The notes below the pieces were generated by a model that saw only the letters and a list, made by a program, of their open reading frames with translations, had not been told where the DNA came from and did no database searches. 64,000 nt of DNA. It comes from Mrakia gelida (Eukaryota > Basidiomycota > Tremellomycetes > Cystofilobasidiales > Mrakiaceae). Location of the stretch: positions 186,001 through 250,000 of the forward strand of contig BRON01000004.1 in NCBI GenBank assembly GCA_024345305.1, written 5' to 3'. This document shows, piece after piece, positions 22,418 through 34,986 of this stretch (the first letter of the stretch is position 1; each line of letters opens with the position of its first letter). Position numbers and translations under genes: made by a program.

Positions 22418-23091
22418 TCACTTTTCTCGTATGCGAAGATCGAGCTCAGACATGTATCTCGCAGGTCAAACGTCGAGCGAACCGACCCGACCTCTTCAGC
22501 CCTCTCGATAATGAAACGCTTTCGAACAGTTCGCCCGACGCGTCAAACCTCCTCTTGGGTTCCGTTCCGACTACTCCTCTCCCTTGGTTTCCTTCAGCCC
22601 ACTCCCGAAATACCATCGCCTCTCTCCCTTATCTCTCGTCGACCAGATCTCTCCTTGGAAGGATTTCTTCGCCCTTCCCAGATCGGGTACTCGCTCTCTG
22701 ATGTCCTTGGGCGAGCCCTTGGCGGCTGAAACTCGTTCCTTTCTGGTCGTGTGAGCAGTCCTTCTGCCTCGCTGGTGGTGAAGGAGAAACGAACTCCCCC
22801 TCGGATCAACACGTTCATGAAGCTGCCTCACCGCTCTTTCGGCCTGTCTAATTTTCTACGGTGGTACTGGTCGTCATCTCCCTCTACGTCAGCTACAATT
22901 CTGCCAGAGGACGCACGTTCTCGTCTAAATCGACGCTCTCTCGCTGCCCTCGCGCAGGCTTCCCCGAAAGCTCAACTTTCCAAATCAACCGTCCCTTCTG
23001 CCCTCCTCTTTTTTCTTCTCCTCCCAACCAACGGCCACCTTCCCTTCCACTCTCTTCTTCACCTTTACCTTCTCCTCCCTCCCCTCTCGCC
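22418..23091. other. intergenic region upstream of the MFS transporter
   Basis: About 670 bases, pyrimidine-rich toward the right end as in fungal promoters and 5' UTRs. A long open frame covering 22751-23605 on the + strand overlaps the transporter's exons in another frame, so I do not call it. Confidence 0.5.
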
Positions 23092-26000
23092 ATGCCTCCC
23101 AACTACGGTCTCTCGGAGGTCGATGGAAAGTCCAAAAACGCCGTCGCTTCCTCCTCGTCGACTCCCTCGCCCGACCTTAACGAACGACCTAAACCCGCTG
23201 GAAAATTCGACGACCCTGCATGGAATCCTGCTCTCAGCACTCCCTCGGGAGTTCACCCTCTTCTCGTTGACGAGCTCTTGCCTTCCGATAACTACTTCGA
23301 GGGAACTTACTGGGGTTAGTCGACCTTTCCTCCTCCTCGCTCTCGCCCCCCGGCTCCTCCTCCTCCCCCTCCCCTCCTTCGTCCCCTTCAACTTTCGAAC
23401 GACGAGATCGCTGACTTTCTTTCCTTTTTCTGTCACTTTCTCTTACAGCCGACTTGCCCGCTGGTCAGCGAATGAAGTGGGCCTTCAACCAAGCTCACAC
23501 CGAGTCCATTCGAGAGCTCAAGCACGTCGGATCCATGTTCAAGAAGGATCCTCTCTCTCCCGTCTCTGCATACTTCTCGCGTTACGTAATTACGGGATTC
23601 GGTGAATACTATACTTCCCTACAAGCTTGCGCTTGAGATCTCCTGCTGATGTTCGTCTGCGGCGACTTTCACAGGTCTCTTCACCGAGGGCTCAACCCTC
23701 TTCTCCATCGGTAACCTCACTCCCCTCTTCGCTAAAGCGTGGCCTCAGTGCTGGGACAAGCATACGGTACGTCTTCTTTCCTCGAGCTCGTGCCTGCCCA
23801 TACTCGTCCCTTCGAGTCAGCCTTCTCGTCCAGCGAGTTGAAGCTCACCGGATTCCTTCCCTTCGTTCTTCTCGTCCCTCCTCAGGTCTGCGACGCCCGA
23901 TGGATCCACTCTATCGAGTACCTCGAGATCGCTGGTATCATCGTCGGACAGGTTCTGGTCGGGTTCGAGGGAGATTGGGTCGGAAGGAAGTTCGGTCTCG
24001 TTCAGGACGCTTTGATCAGTGAGTCGTTTCGCCGCCTAAAACACACGCGTTCGAGGCCAGAAACTGATCGACGCTCTGCCTTTTCCAGTGTTCTTGGGTC
24101 TCGTCATGTTGACTGCCAGTTGGGGAACCACCCTCGAGGGTTGGGTCGTGAGTCTTCTTCGTCTTTTAGTCGAACCGAGCTCCGGCGAGCTCGCGAACGC
24201 GTTCTGACCTTCTCTCCTCCGTTGCTTCCGTCTTCCCAGATCTGCTACGCCTGGTGTCTCTTCATCTACGGAATCGGAGTCGGAGGAGAGTACCCTATGA
24301 CCTCGACTTCGGCCCTCGAGGCCAAGGCTGGAGTTTCTGCTGAGGTCCAGTCCGACGATCGTCTTCATCGAGGAAGGAACGTCGCTCTCGCTGTGAGTTC
24401 TTCCTTTCCTTCGATTCGGATCTTCAGAACTTCGCTAAACTCGTTCTTCCTTCTCTTCATCAGTTCCTCATGCAAGGATGGGGTACCCTCTTCAACCAAG
24501 TCATTCTCATGTGAGTTTCGCGTGCTCTCCGCTCGACATCTCACCCTCGCTGACCTCCGATATTCGAACAACAGCGTCCTGCTCATCATCTTCAACGGAG
24601 GCCGAGGGAACCCTCCTTACTCTGTCAAGGCTACTCAGTGGACTTTTAGACTTCAGTTCGGTATCGTTGCTTTCAGTGAGTCGTCGAAACCACCACGTCT
24701 CGAGGAGTTGATCCTTGGCGAGCTTCGCTGACGACCCCTCATCCTTCTTCCCTCTTCAGTGACTCTCTGGCTTGCCTGTGCGTCTTTACATCCCTCTCTC
24801 TCACACCTCGTATCGATGCTGACCTTTCCTTTTCTTCCCTTCCCAGACCACCGATACTGTTCGTTTCCTCCTCCTTTGTCCTCTCGCCGACCCGCCTTCG
24901 TCCGTCCTGACCTTTCCCTTCCTTCTTCTCTAGACCACGGAAACTACGTTGCGGACAGGAAGCTCCGAGCCACCAAGAAGAAGGCCTCGGTCACCGGATA
25001 CGACGTCAAGTCTCTCAAGCTCGCCTTCTCGCACTTTGGAGGTCGAATGATCGGAACCGCTGGAGGATGGTTCCTCGCCGACGTGCTCTTCTACGGATCC
25101 AAGCTCTTCCAGAGCTCCTTCATCAAAGTCTTGATCCCTGAAGGAGGAACTGTCATGACTGGCTGGCTTTACAACTTGATCAACAGTGAGTTCCCCGAAG
25201 AACTAGATCGCTTGGACGCGTCGCTGACTTTCGTCCTCTCCTTCTCTTTTTCTCTCTCGCTCAGTCGGAGTCTCGATGGTCGGATACTACATCGCCGCTC
25301 TCACTATGGATCACAAGATGTGGGGTCGAAAGCGAATGCAGTGCTTCGGATTCTTCATGCTCTTCGTGAGTCGCCCGTCTCACCCCTCGTTCGAGCTCTC
25401 GACGAACTCTCGCTGAACTCTTTCCCTCTCCTTCCCACCGCTTTCCTTCCTCCTCAGCTCCTCTTCGCCATCGCTGGATTCGACTTCAATAAGCTCCTCA
25501 CTCCCTCGCACATCCACGGATTCCAAGCCATCTACTACCTCTCCTCGTTCTTCACCCAATTCGGACCCAATTCGACCACCTTCCTCCTCGCCGCCGAGGT
25601 CTACCCCACCTCCATTCGATCCACCTGCCACGGTCTCTCCGCCGCCGCTGGAAAGCTTGGAGCTATGCTTCCTGCCATTCTCTACTCGTACATCGACACC
25701 CAGACCAAGTTCCTCGTCGTCACCTGGTTCGTTCTCGTCTCTCGATCTTCTTGCTCGACGTTTCGCGAAACTGACTTTCTTCCTTTTCCCTCTTCCAGGT
25801 TCGCTCTCGCTGGACTCATTCTTACCGTTGTCTTCATCCCCGACACCACCGGTCTCGATCTTCGAGAGCAGGAGCGATACTGGCAGTGAGTGGAAAACGC
25901 TCGAGCTTTCTTCCTCGTCGTCGCGTCGCTCGAGCTGACCTTTTCTCTCTTTCTCTCCCAGATTCGTCCGAGCTGGAAAGGCCGAACAGTACCACGGTAT

Positions 26001-26396
26001 CGCCGTCCACAAGCGACATCTCTCGCTTTGGGAGACTGCTATCCTCAAGAGGCATCTCGCTTACGATCCCGAGAAGGACAGGGCTGCTAAGCTCGAAGAG
26101 CTGAGGTTCGTTCTTTCCTCCCATCCTTTCGTTCGACTTCCCTCTCTCCGACCTCAACCGCTGACCTTCATTCTTCTTTCTTCGCGTCCCACAGCGAGGC
26201 CTACGCCCGAGATCTCCAAGCCAAGCTCAACGAGATCCCCGGAGACGAGCAGCTCGAGGACGAGGGTCTCTCTGACGACGTCAACCAGTACTTCAAGCAG
26301 CTCGAGGAGAGGAAGCGATCGCTCTTCAGGGAGAAGGGGGTTTACTCTGCGGAGGATATCCAAGAAGCCGAGAACGCGCCCGAGTTCACTCGCTAG
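23092..26396 (+). CDS. MFS transporter, phosphate:H+ symporter type
   Basis: A 12-helix plasma-membrane carrier in more than 10 exons, from ATG 23092 to TAG 26394-26396. Signature pieces include FEGDWVGRKFG (MFS loop 2-3 motif), YGIGVGGEYPMTSTSALE, GGRGNPPYS, FGPNSTTFLLAAEVYPT, IRSTCHGLSAAAGKLGAM and IPDTTGLDLREQERYW. These match the phosphate/organophosphate group (Pho84- and Git1-like, TC 2.A.1.9). A long hydrophilic N terminus (about 75 residues) and C terminus (about 90 residues, with repeated Glu/Leu) flank the core. The N-terminal exons also carry FSRYVITGFGLFTEG. Substrate could be inorganic phosphate, a glycerophospho-compound or another metabolite; the sequence does not decide. Confidence 0.93.
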
Positions 26397-26788
26397 ATAT
26401 CTTGCTCCTCTCATCTCGTACTCTCGTTTCGTTTCATCGTTGTGCTTTCTTCGTTGTTTTTCTTCGCTTCCCTCGCATGTTTTCCCCCTACATTTGATAA
26501 CCTTATATGCTTCTCACTCACAACTACAGTTTCGCCTCTCTTTCCATCGCATACGATTGCTTGCTCTCTACTAATGAATCCTCACTGCACTCGTCTGAGC
26601 CTCGCGAGAACGTCGAAAGAGAGAGCACCAGCATGGGCACCGCGTCGTGCGGAATAACCGAGTGTGATATAGAGCAAGAAAGCAATGCGATTATACGAAG
26701 GTGGTCTAAGAAGATGAGGTGAAGGAGGGTGAGATGGGAAAGAAAGGGAGGAGTTGGTGGTTCGTCGTCGTCGTTGAAAGTGTCCGAT
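26397..26788. other. convergent intergenic stretch
   Basis: 392 bases between the stops of the MFS transporter and the Uds1 gene. T-rich at the left, consistent with a 3' UTR; no gene seen. Confidence 0.6.
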
Positions 26789-29700
26789 CGATCAAAATTT
26801 CTGCCTGAGCTGCTTTCGGAGGGTTTGGACCTCGTCCTGGAGGGAGTTGAGTTCATCGAGGAGGGCGATGCCTTGGCCTTGCTCTCTGTAGTAAGGAAGC
26901 GAGGACGAGGAAGGGAGGGAAGGTCAGTTCGACGCGCCGAGTCGGACTTGAGGGAAGGGTGGGAGGATGGAAAGGAAACGAACCTAGCCCGCTGATCATC
27001 CATGTCGTCTCGGATCTTGGTCATCTCAGCACGAAGACGTTCGATCTCGGCTTCGAGACGGATCTGCATGGCTCGCTTCTCCTGAGCTGCTTCGTCGGCG
27101 AGGGTGAGAGCTCGAGTGGACAGAGATCTGTTGCGAGGAACGAGAGAACGAGACTCGTCAGTCGAAGAACCTTCGAAGGGTCACGGGCCAAGGTGGACTC
27201 ACTCGTTCGCTTCGCTGAGCGAGTCACAAGCTTCGATCTGGGCGTTGAGCGATATCTCGAGTCGACGCTTGTCCTCCCGAAGAGCTGAGATCGTGTTCTC
27301 GAGCTCATTGAACTGTTGAAGACTGCGAGGTCGGAATCAAAGGGTCAGATGTAGCTTCGAAGCGAAGAGAGGGCTCGAAAAACGCGTCTGCAACTCACCT
27401 GTCTCCGTTCTTCCCCTCAGCGTTCAACCTCTCCTCCAAAGCCCTCACTTGACTCTGATACCTCTCCAACCCAGCTCGACTCTCCTGCACCAGCCTCTGA
27501 GCTCTCTCCGAGTTGCTCTTGTGGATATCCCTCTCCTTCGCGTACTTGGCCGTCCTTTCGACGAGCAGTTTTCCGTCCTCGACGAGAGCTTTGACTCGAT
27601 CGGCGAAGGCTTGGAGTCCAGGGTAAGGAGCTGAGGATCCGTTGCCGTTGGCGTAGGCTTGGGAGAGGGCGGGGAAGTTGAAGTCGGATGGGGAGGGAGT
27701 GGGCATGGAGCGAGAGGAGGTGGAGTCGTTGGAGCGGTGGGAGGTTCCGAGGGAGGGTGTTCGAGGGGAAAGGGAGGAGGCGGGTTTGGAGGGAAGGATG
27801 GCCCAGAGGGATTGGAGTTGAGCTTTGGTGGTTTCGTATTCGGCTGGGTTGGAACCTGAGGAGTCCGTGGATCGAGTTCGTCGACTGGGAACGAGAAAGA
27901 AAAGAGAGAAAGAAAGGGTCAGTCGGGAAAGAGCGTCGCGCAGACTCGAGCTAGAGAGAAGAGAGAACTCACGCTTCAGCGATCTGCTTCTTCAGCTTAT
28001 CCCTCTCCTCCATCCACCTCTTCTCCTCCTCAGCACCCAGCTTCTGCAGTCCATCTCGATCCTTCGTCAACCGAGCGAGCTCTCCCTCAAGACCCTCCCT
28101 GACGGCCTTCATCTCGACCTTCGACTCCCGTACCTGAGCCTCCAAGCTCTCGTACTCGTTTCGAACCAGCTGAGCGAGGTGGTCGACTGAAGCGTCCTCC
28201 GGCGGTGGTGTTGCTGGACTGAAGGCGAGTAGAGGGGAGAGGATTGTCCGAGCGTGTTCTGACGAGTCGTGGACGTTCCGATCCGACGACGACGACTGAT
28301 CCTGATCTTGGACTCTCCTCCGAAGCTCGACGATCTGAGCTTCAAACTCCGCCCTCATCTCCTTCCCCATCTTCCGCTCCCTCTCGAGCTCCTTCCTCAT
28401 CTGCTTCATGTCCCCAGCGACGTTGGCTTCCCTCTCTCCCGAGTCTTCGACAAGCTCCTCGAGTTCCTTGACGCGTTCTCCGAGACGTTCGATCTCGAGG
28501 GAGAGCTCGGTCTCTCGTTCCTTCCCCTTGGTATCAGGACCGTTCCGAGAGGTTCGGTTGTTCGTGGAGTTGAGTCGTTGAAGTCGACGAGCTTCCCAGG
28601 CGAGGGAGGAGGCGTAGTGCTCGTTGAGTCGGCGACGGAGGGCAGCTTCTCGTTCACTCACAGCCCACATGTCCTGGTGGAGAGACGAGCACTCGAGTCA
28701 GCTCGAAAACGTTCAAGAAGTTGAGATGGTACTGAACTGACCTTCTCAGCAGACACAGCCCTTTTCTCAGCGACCGAAAGCTCCTCCATCGTCTGTTTGC
28801 TCATCCTGGAGGTCGGGAACGAGGGAAAGCGAAGTCAGCTTCTGCACGAGGACAATGCAGGAGCGAGGTCCTGGGCTCACCTCTTGTGGTTGACGTGTAG
28901 TCGATCAAGAGTCCGAGCAGCCGTGAGGATTTTCTGCTCTCGTTGACATCGAGCGGTGAGCGATCCGAGTCGGTTGGTGAGAAGGGTGAGCTCCTGAAGG
29001 ACGAGAACGACAAAACGATGAGCTTTTCCACCTCCTTCTCTTCACTCAAGAAATCCTTAGTACACAGAGATAGTGAAGACTCACCTTCTTCGAATCCTCC
29101 ACCTCCTCCCAACTCATGATCCTGTACCCCTCGATCCCTACGTCGACCGACGCCTGACCTGCCATCAAGCTCAACATGAGGTCCTCGTCGTTGTCGTGCC
29201 CTTGAGCTGGACTGCTCTGACCGCCGTTGGTGTAGACTGAACCTGCTGACGAGGAGGGAGCTGCGTTGTATCCATTCGAGTCTAGACCGTTTCCGTTGTT
29301 GGGACCGAGGAAGTTTGAGGAAGGAGGGAACGCAGGAGAGTGGCCAGCGGTCGCTGAAGGGGAGGAAACGAAGAGCGACGAGGGGAGGGAGAGACCGCTG
29401 TCGTTCTTGGAGTTAGGAGGAGCATCTAAGGAGCCGAAGGAAGACTGGGGGGATCCGAAAGAGATGGTTGGGGTGCTGCTGGTGATGGTGGAAGAGGAGG
29501 GAGGGTTGTTCGGACGAGGAGGTTGAGCTGAAGAGTACGAGTAGGGCTCGTTGGAGCGAGACTGAGGGCAAGAAGAAAAGTTTAAACGCGGTCAGATGCT
29601 GATCCTACACTGTAGCATCAGGTTTGAGCAAGTACGAGAGAGCTGTAAAAGCTTCGAACGGCTGGAGCGGGCAGAGGAGCGAAGAGAACAATGCCTTCGA

Positions 29701-29982
29701 CCTCGCTCTGACCCTCCTTCCTTCCTTTCCTCCCTCCTCGGCTTCCCCTTGGCTCCTTCGTCCTCAAACGCGTCCTTCACAGGCCGGTAGCCCACTCACC
29801 TTCTCCATTCCTTCTCCTTGACTGTTTCTCGACTTCCAGAAAGCTCCAGCGTTGATCCTTCCAGTTCCGTCGGATCCAGGGGAGAGGGGGGAGCTAGGCG
29901 ACTTGGGAGAGGTAACGCCCACTCGCTCCCAGTCGAGAGAGATGTCGGATTGGATCGTAGGGAGGTAGGATCGAGAGGCCAT
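26789..29982 (-). CDS. Uds1-domain coiled-coil protein (up-regulated during septation)
   Basis: A long cytoplasmic protein in several exons from ATG 29982 to TGA 26789. The first 250 residues are Ser/Pro-rich and disordered. The Uds1-like domain follows (SLMAGQASVDVGIEGYRIMS, WEEVEDSKKELTLLTNRLGS, REQKILTAARTLDRLH). The rest is mostly heptad-rich coiled coil (RLGERVKELEELVEDSGE; AEIERLRAEMTKIRDDMDDQ; LQDEVQTLRKQLRQKF at the end). A Ser/Pro linker interrupts it. In fission yeast the named domain occurs in a gene induced during septation, so a structural role in cytokinesis is plausible but inferred. The domain call rests on the WEEVE/LTLLTNRL pattern. Confidence 0.8.
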
Positions 29983-30367
29983 GCACCCAAAAGGTAACAA
30001 CGGTCTAGGTGAGGGAAAGCGAGAGAAGGGGAGGGGAGGAAGTGAGGTGCTCGGCGTTGGAGGGAGGAAGGAACGAAACTGAGGGAAGAGGCGTCTCTGA
30101 TTTCGAGAGAAAAGCAAAACAAAGGCGAAGAGCTCGCGATTTTTAGGTCGAGGAACGTTTGTCTCTATACGACTTGCGTTTGATGTATAGAACTTGAGTT
30201 GAAAGAATCAAGAAAAAGAAGCGGTCAAAACTTCGGTCACAGCCCTTCTTCCCACTCCTGTCGTCGCTGATCATCTCTCGCTCGTCCCTCCTCCGAACTC
30301 TCTCGCATCGATCCAGCTCAAGCTTCTCCATCAAATCACATATCTCGTTAAGTAACTAAGGGCTCCT
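29983..30367. other. intergenic region upstream of the Uds1 gene
   Basis: 385 bases holding the Uds1 promoter and the 3' end of the arabinofuranosidase gene. A/T-richer around 30130-30250. No gene supported. Confidence 0.5.
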
Positions 30368-33300
30368 TCAAACTTCGACCGTAACAACCACAACACTCCA
30401 AGCAGGAAGCTCAACGGCGACCACTCCTCCCTCGATCGACGCGTCCACAGGTCCTTTGATGTCGACGAGGACCTCCTGTCCAGGGACGTTGGAAGCCGTG
30501 AGATCCGAAGCGGTGATGTACTCGTAGACAGCTGAAGTCGCGTTGAAGCCGTTGAGGGAGATCGAGAGCGAAACGGGGGAGGGTGAGTAGTTGGAAGTCT
30601 TGAGGAAAACGTTTGAGTCGGTTGAGCTGGCGACGCAGGTGAAGTTGGTAGGGAGAGCGCTCGTGGTGACGGGGAGGATGGTGTCACCTCGGTGGGTGGA
30701 GAAGATCTGGGAGAAGACAGAGGATGACGCGTCGCGTGAGGAAAGGACAAGCGAGGCGAAGAGAAGAGCAACGGGAAGGTCGAGCTCACCTTCTGGACGT
30801 AGTACGAGGCCGAAGGGTAGACCGACCCGGCGTCGAAGAGGATGAGGTTGGGAGTCCACTGGTATCGGTTGATGTTCTCGAGCATGGGAGCGTACGAGGC
30901 GGCGAAAACGATGTCCTGGAAAGGAGGGAGGAAAGGGTCAGGCGAGTCGTCGAGTCGACGCGACTTCGACGAACGAAGCAGGTTGAAAGTCTCGACTCAC
31001 TGAGTTTCTCTCGAGCATGGTCATGTAGGCTGCTTCACCGGTAGCCGCCTGAAGAGTCGAGTATCGAAGTCGTCCATCCGAGACGGCTCCGTAAAGGGCT
31101 GATTCGTTCATCGAAGTCGACGCATATTCTCCCTCGAAGCTGTTGAGACGTGATTGCGGAGTCAGTCATCATTCTCGAGAGAAATGAAGGGTAAAATGAT
31201 ATGGACTCACATGAGAGGTCCAGGTCGGGGTTCAGAGTCGTAGCGGTGGGCGTTTTCAGCGAACCAGTCAGGAGTTCTGTTCGAAGAAAGAGTTCGGTCG
31301 GCGAAGCTTTCACTCGATGGCTGGGTGGGCTCGAACTTACTCGTAGACGTGCTGACGAAACGAAAGAGGAGGGTCAGTAAAAGTTGTTCTTAAGGGAAGG
31401 CGGGCCATCAACTCACTCGATCAGCTGAGGAAGAAAGAGACGCGTCGAAAGAGTCAGTCATGCTCGAACAAGAAGAGAGCTCAAGAACGTACAGTACTCC
31501 TCAGGAGGATCCAAAACAGTAACGGGCTGAGTCGTAGCGATGAGTTTGAGATCCGGCCAAGCAGCGGTGATCGCAGACTCGTAGGCTTTCCATCGGTAGG
31601 CGGCGTAGGAATCGGGCTCGAAGAAGTCTGTGAGCGAAGAGGGTTCAGAGTGGTCAGCTTGGCCGTCTCGATGACGAAGAGGAGAGGGATGTAGGTACCT
31701 TCGTTTCCGATCTCGATATACTTGATGTTGGTAAAGGGCTCGGGGTGTCCGTAGGCGGCTCGAAGGGCACCTGGGGGGAGACGGCGGATCGAGAGGTGAA
31801 GAGACGAGGAGGAAAGAGAAAGACGAAGGTCAGGGGCAAGTACTGGAAGGATAAACCGAGAAGGGACTCACCGTTTGGAGTGCTGACGTTTCCGAGAACG
31901 AATTCGATCTGGGTAGAGAAAGATAATGGAAAGAAAGAGAGTCAGTGCTCGCTCTCGTCGCGTCGAGGTCGAGCTCGAGCGGAAAGACTCACCTGACCGA
32001 GAGCCTCCTCAACGAACGGAGCGAGATCAGCCTCGGGAACTGTATGCTTCTCGAGCGAGTATCCGGCGTAGACTGAAGGAATCAAAGGGGAGAGAAGAGA
32101 TCAGGCGACGAATCGAGAGAAGAGGGACGCGTCGAAGAAATGAACGAACCTCCCATGATTCCAATAACTCCCAGGTCCTCGGTCCAGTTGAGGTACTCGA
32201 GCAGCCCAAGTCCATCTGTGTTGATGTACGACCAGTCTGCGAATCGACCTGGTCTTTCTGATAGAGGACCGATGGTCCTGCGAAGAAACGGGATCGTCAG
32301 AACGCGACGCGAGACTCGAGACGACGAAGGGGACTCACTCGTTCCACTTCCAGCGAGTGTCGATCGTTTGGCCTTCGAGGTTGTTGCCTGAGAGTGAAAG
32401 ACATAAGTATGGTAAGTTTCAGGTGGCGAAAGACGGGAGTGAGAGAGGACGAAGAGGAGAGAGGGAGAGAGCGAGGAGCGAAAGAAAAACTAACCTCCGG
32501 GAAATCTCCACACCGTCGGCCGAACAGCAGCGATGGTCTCGGCGATATCGATCCTCATCCCGTTCTCCCGATCCATGTAGGTAGGAGGGAACAAGCTGAA
32601 CGACCCGAACAAAACCTCTCCGCTCTCGCCGTCTCCTCCCTCGACCTTCACGACGAAGGTGTTGTTGAGATCGCCGGCTGAAGTAGACGGAGTCAAGGTC
32701 GTGTTGAACTGCTGCCACTCGTCAATGAGACCGTCGAAGGACTGAGAAGCAAAGACAGTACCGGAGGTGCTGCTGACGAGGGAGATTGAGACGGTGAGGT
32801 TGGACGAGAAGGACGAGGCGAGTTTGGCGTAGAAGGAGGCTTTGTAGGTCCAGGTTGAGTCGATCTTGATGCCTGAGAGTGGTAGAAGAAGGTGGTTAGT
32901 TGATGTTGTTGGGTGAGGAGGGAAAGGAGGGAGACGACGGACCCCAGTAACCAGCGTTCTCGAAGGAAGCAATCCCATCGACGACAACAACTTTGAGAGA
33001 GTTCGGAAGAGCAGACGAGACCCCTGCGGTATCGTTGACGACTGAGATGGCGGTCCCGTCGAGAGCGGACCAAGGGATCAGAGCGGTCGTCTGATTGGCG
33101 ACGTCGACGATCTGGAAGGCTCCTGAATAGCGAAAAGACGAGAGCGAGAGGTCAGCCCTTCGTCGTCGTTTTGGAGACGCGAGAGAAGATGAGGAGAGAC
33201 TGACGGTTCTGGAGGAGCTCAGCGTAGATTCCTGGGGGACAGAAGAGAGAAGAGGAGTAGTTGGGGATCGAACTAAAGTTCTGCCAGCGAGAAAACGTAC

Positions 33301-33662
33301 CTCCATCTCCACTAAAGAACGCGAACGACGAAGGATGGTCAGCACCGTTGCACAGGAACGACTTGGAGAAAAGAAGAGCTCACGAGTTGTTGATATCCTC
33401 GAACATGAATCCATATCCTCCCTCGCCTCCTCGCTTGAGAAGACTTTCCTGAAGATCGAAAGGAAAGGAAGGAAGAACGAGATGATCAGCCCAACAAGTC
33501 GCGAAGGAAGTCGGCGTCGAAGAGATCGCGACTCACAAAACCTCCCTCCTTCGAGATCGTGAGCGAGACTGTATCGTTGGCTCGTCTGATGAGAGGTGAA
33601 GCGTTGGCGAGAAGCCCTCCTGAGAGAGCCGCGGTGGTGGCGAGGATGGAGAAAGGTCGCAT
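30368..33662 (-). CDS. alpha-L-arabinofuranosidase, glycoside hydrolase family 51
   Basis: A secreted enzyme removing arabinose from arabinoxylan or arabinan side chains. ATG 33662 opens a signal peptide (MRPFSILATTAALSGGLLA); an in-frame ATG at 33695 would bury it, so I prefer the later one. Family features: GYGFMFEDINNS near the start, a carbohydrate-binding-like segment (YKASFYAKLASSF), RPTVWRFPGGNNLEG, and the acid/base Glu in KYIEIGNEDFF. The nucleophile Glu is in FEGEYAST, and the C-terminal beta-sandwich ends AVELPAWSVVVVTVEV. About a dozen introns. Catalytic residues are present and no frame break is seen. Confidence 0.93.
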
Positions 33663-34986
33663 CGTCGAAGGGTGGGTGGTGAGGAAGAAGAACAAAGCAA
33701 AAGCCAGCCGACCGCTTTTATTACGCGTCGGTCATCGGAGCCTGTAAAAGAGCTGATCAGCTGCTCGTTTCTGAGATCCGCTAGCATGCAAAAATGAAGG
33801 ACGAACGTACCCAAAGAGGAAATTGGTCCAGAGCGATGTCGGGCTAAACGAAGGGGACCGCTCTGCTCCGGGCGCTGTTGACGCGTCTGTCCAAAGAACA
33901 TCCTCACGACGGACAAGTGCAGATGAGCTTTGCAGGGGAGCTCGGAGCGGGTTGCCGAGAAGGAGGGTTTGAGCTTTTGAGGAGAGAAGGTTCGAAGAGG
34001 AGGAAGAAGAAGAATGGCGAGGCGAGAGGAGAGGTGATGCGAGGACGGGGAGCGGAGACGCGTCTTGTTCTCGTCTCCTTCGTCGGTGACCTGGCGCTGG
34101 ACGAACGAGAGACGAGTGAGGAGACAAGTTAGTACGTGTCGATCGACTCTCTCAGCGTCTCAACCGCTCCCGAGGAGTCTGAAAAGGAGAAAGGGAGGAG
34201 GAAGGCTCAAGCTCACACGAGATAGCTTCTCCTTCTTTACCTTCTCTTGACGATGAAGCTGGCTACCTTGACGGTCGGCCGATAAAGGAGAGGGCGTTCC
34301 CTTCTAATCCATGCAGCACTTGTGCGAAAAAGGTTCGAAAGAGGAAGGGATGAAGAGTGGAAGTCAAGCTCGACGACGTCGTTGGATCAGCTCGTAACTT
34401 CGCCTCCTCGACGAGGGCGAGGACCGAGCTCTGAGAGTCATAAGGCGAGCGTGCTAGAAAAGAGAGTACAATAGGAGCATGCATGAGCTCAGTCGACTGG
34501 GCATTGATGGGAGGTCGCCGAAGGAGGGCGAACGGAAGCAGAAGTGGTTCGGTTGGAGCTGGGTTGGAATCGCAAATGCTCGACTTTGAGGTACGGATGG
34601 ATTCTTGAGGGCGTTGATGTATTGACCTGGTGAGAAGGATGTAAAAGACCACGAACGTCCGCCACGGTGGCTAGGGGAGGAGGGGAAGGGGGGAACGGAG
34701 GAGGGAGGGAGGGAAGGGAGGAGGGCTGACTCGAGCTCGCAGAACTTGACGCGAGCGACGAAGAGCGTTGAGGACACCTGCTCAATCGCGAGTTGCAGGT
34801 CCGATTAGTTCTTGAGTACACACCGAGACTGCTAGAAGTTGTCCGAAAGCTAGTTGTGGTCTGAGGGCAGCGAGAGAAGCGGATTGCGCCGAGGATAAGA
34901 GGAGGGATTTCGAGGTCGCCTGCTTCCTTCCCCTCCTTCCTACCGAGCACTTTTCTAGCTCGAACCCTTATCACCTACTCATCATC
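33663..34986. promoter_or_regulatory. 1.3-kb divergent intergenic region
   Basis: This lies between the GH51 gene (-) and BRF1 (+) and should hold both promoters. Minus-strand open frames of 130-160 codons occur (for example 34489-34974). They are Ser/Pro/Arg-rich and domain-free, with no convincing splice pattern. GACGCGTC occurs at about 33888 and 34056. Confidence 0.45.

Noticed and set aside
25380..26048. 222-codon minus-strand frame opposite the MFS transporter
   Set aside because: Antisense to clear transporter exons; Glu/Gly/Ser-rich shadow.
34263..34974. Minus-strand open frames upstream of BRF1
   Set aside because: No domain, poor composition and no consistent introns; more likely promoter sequence.
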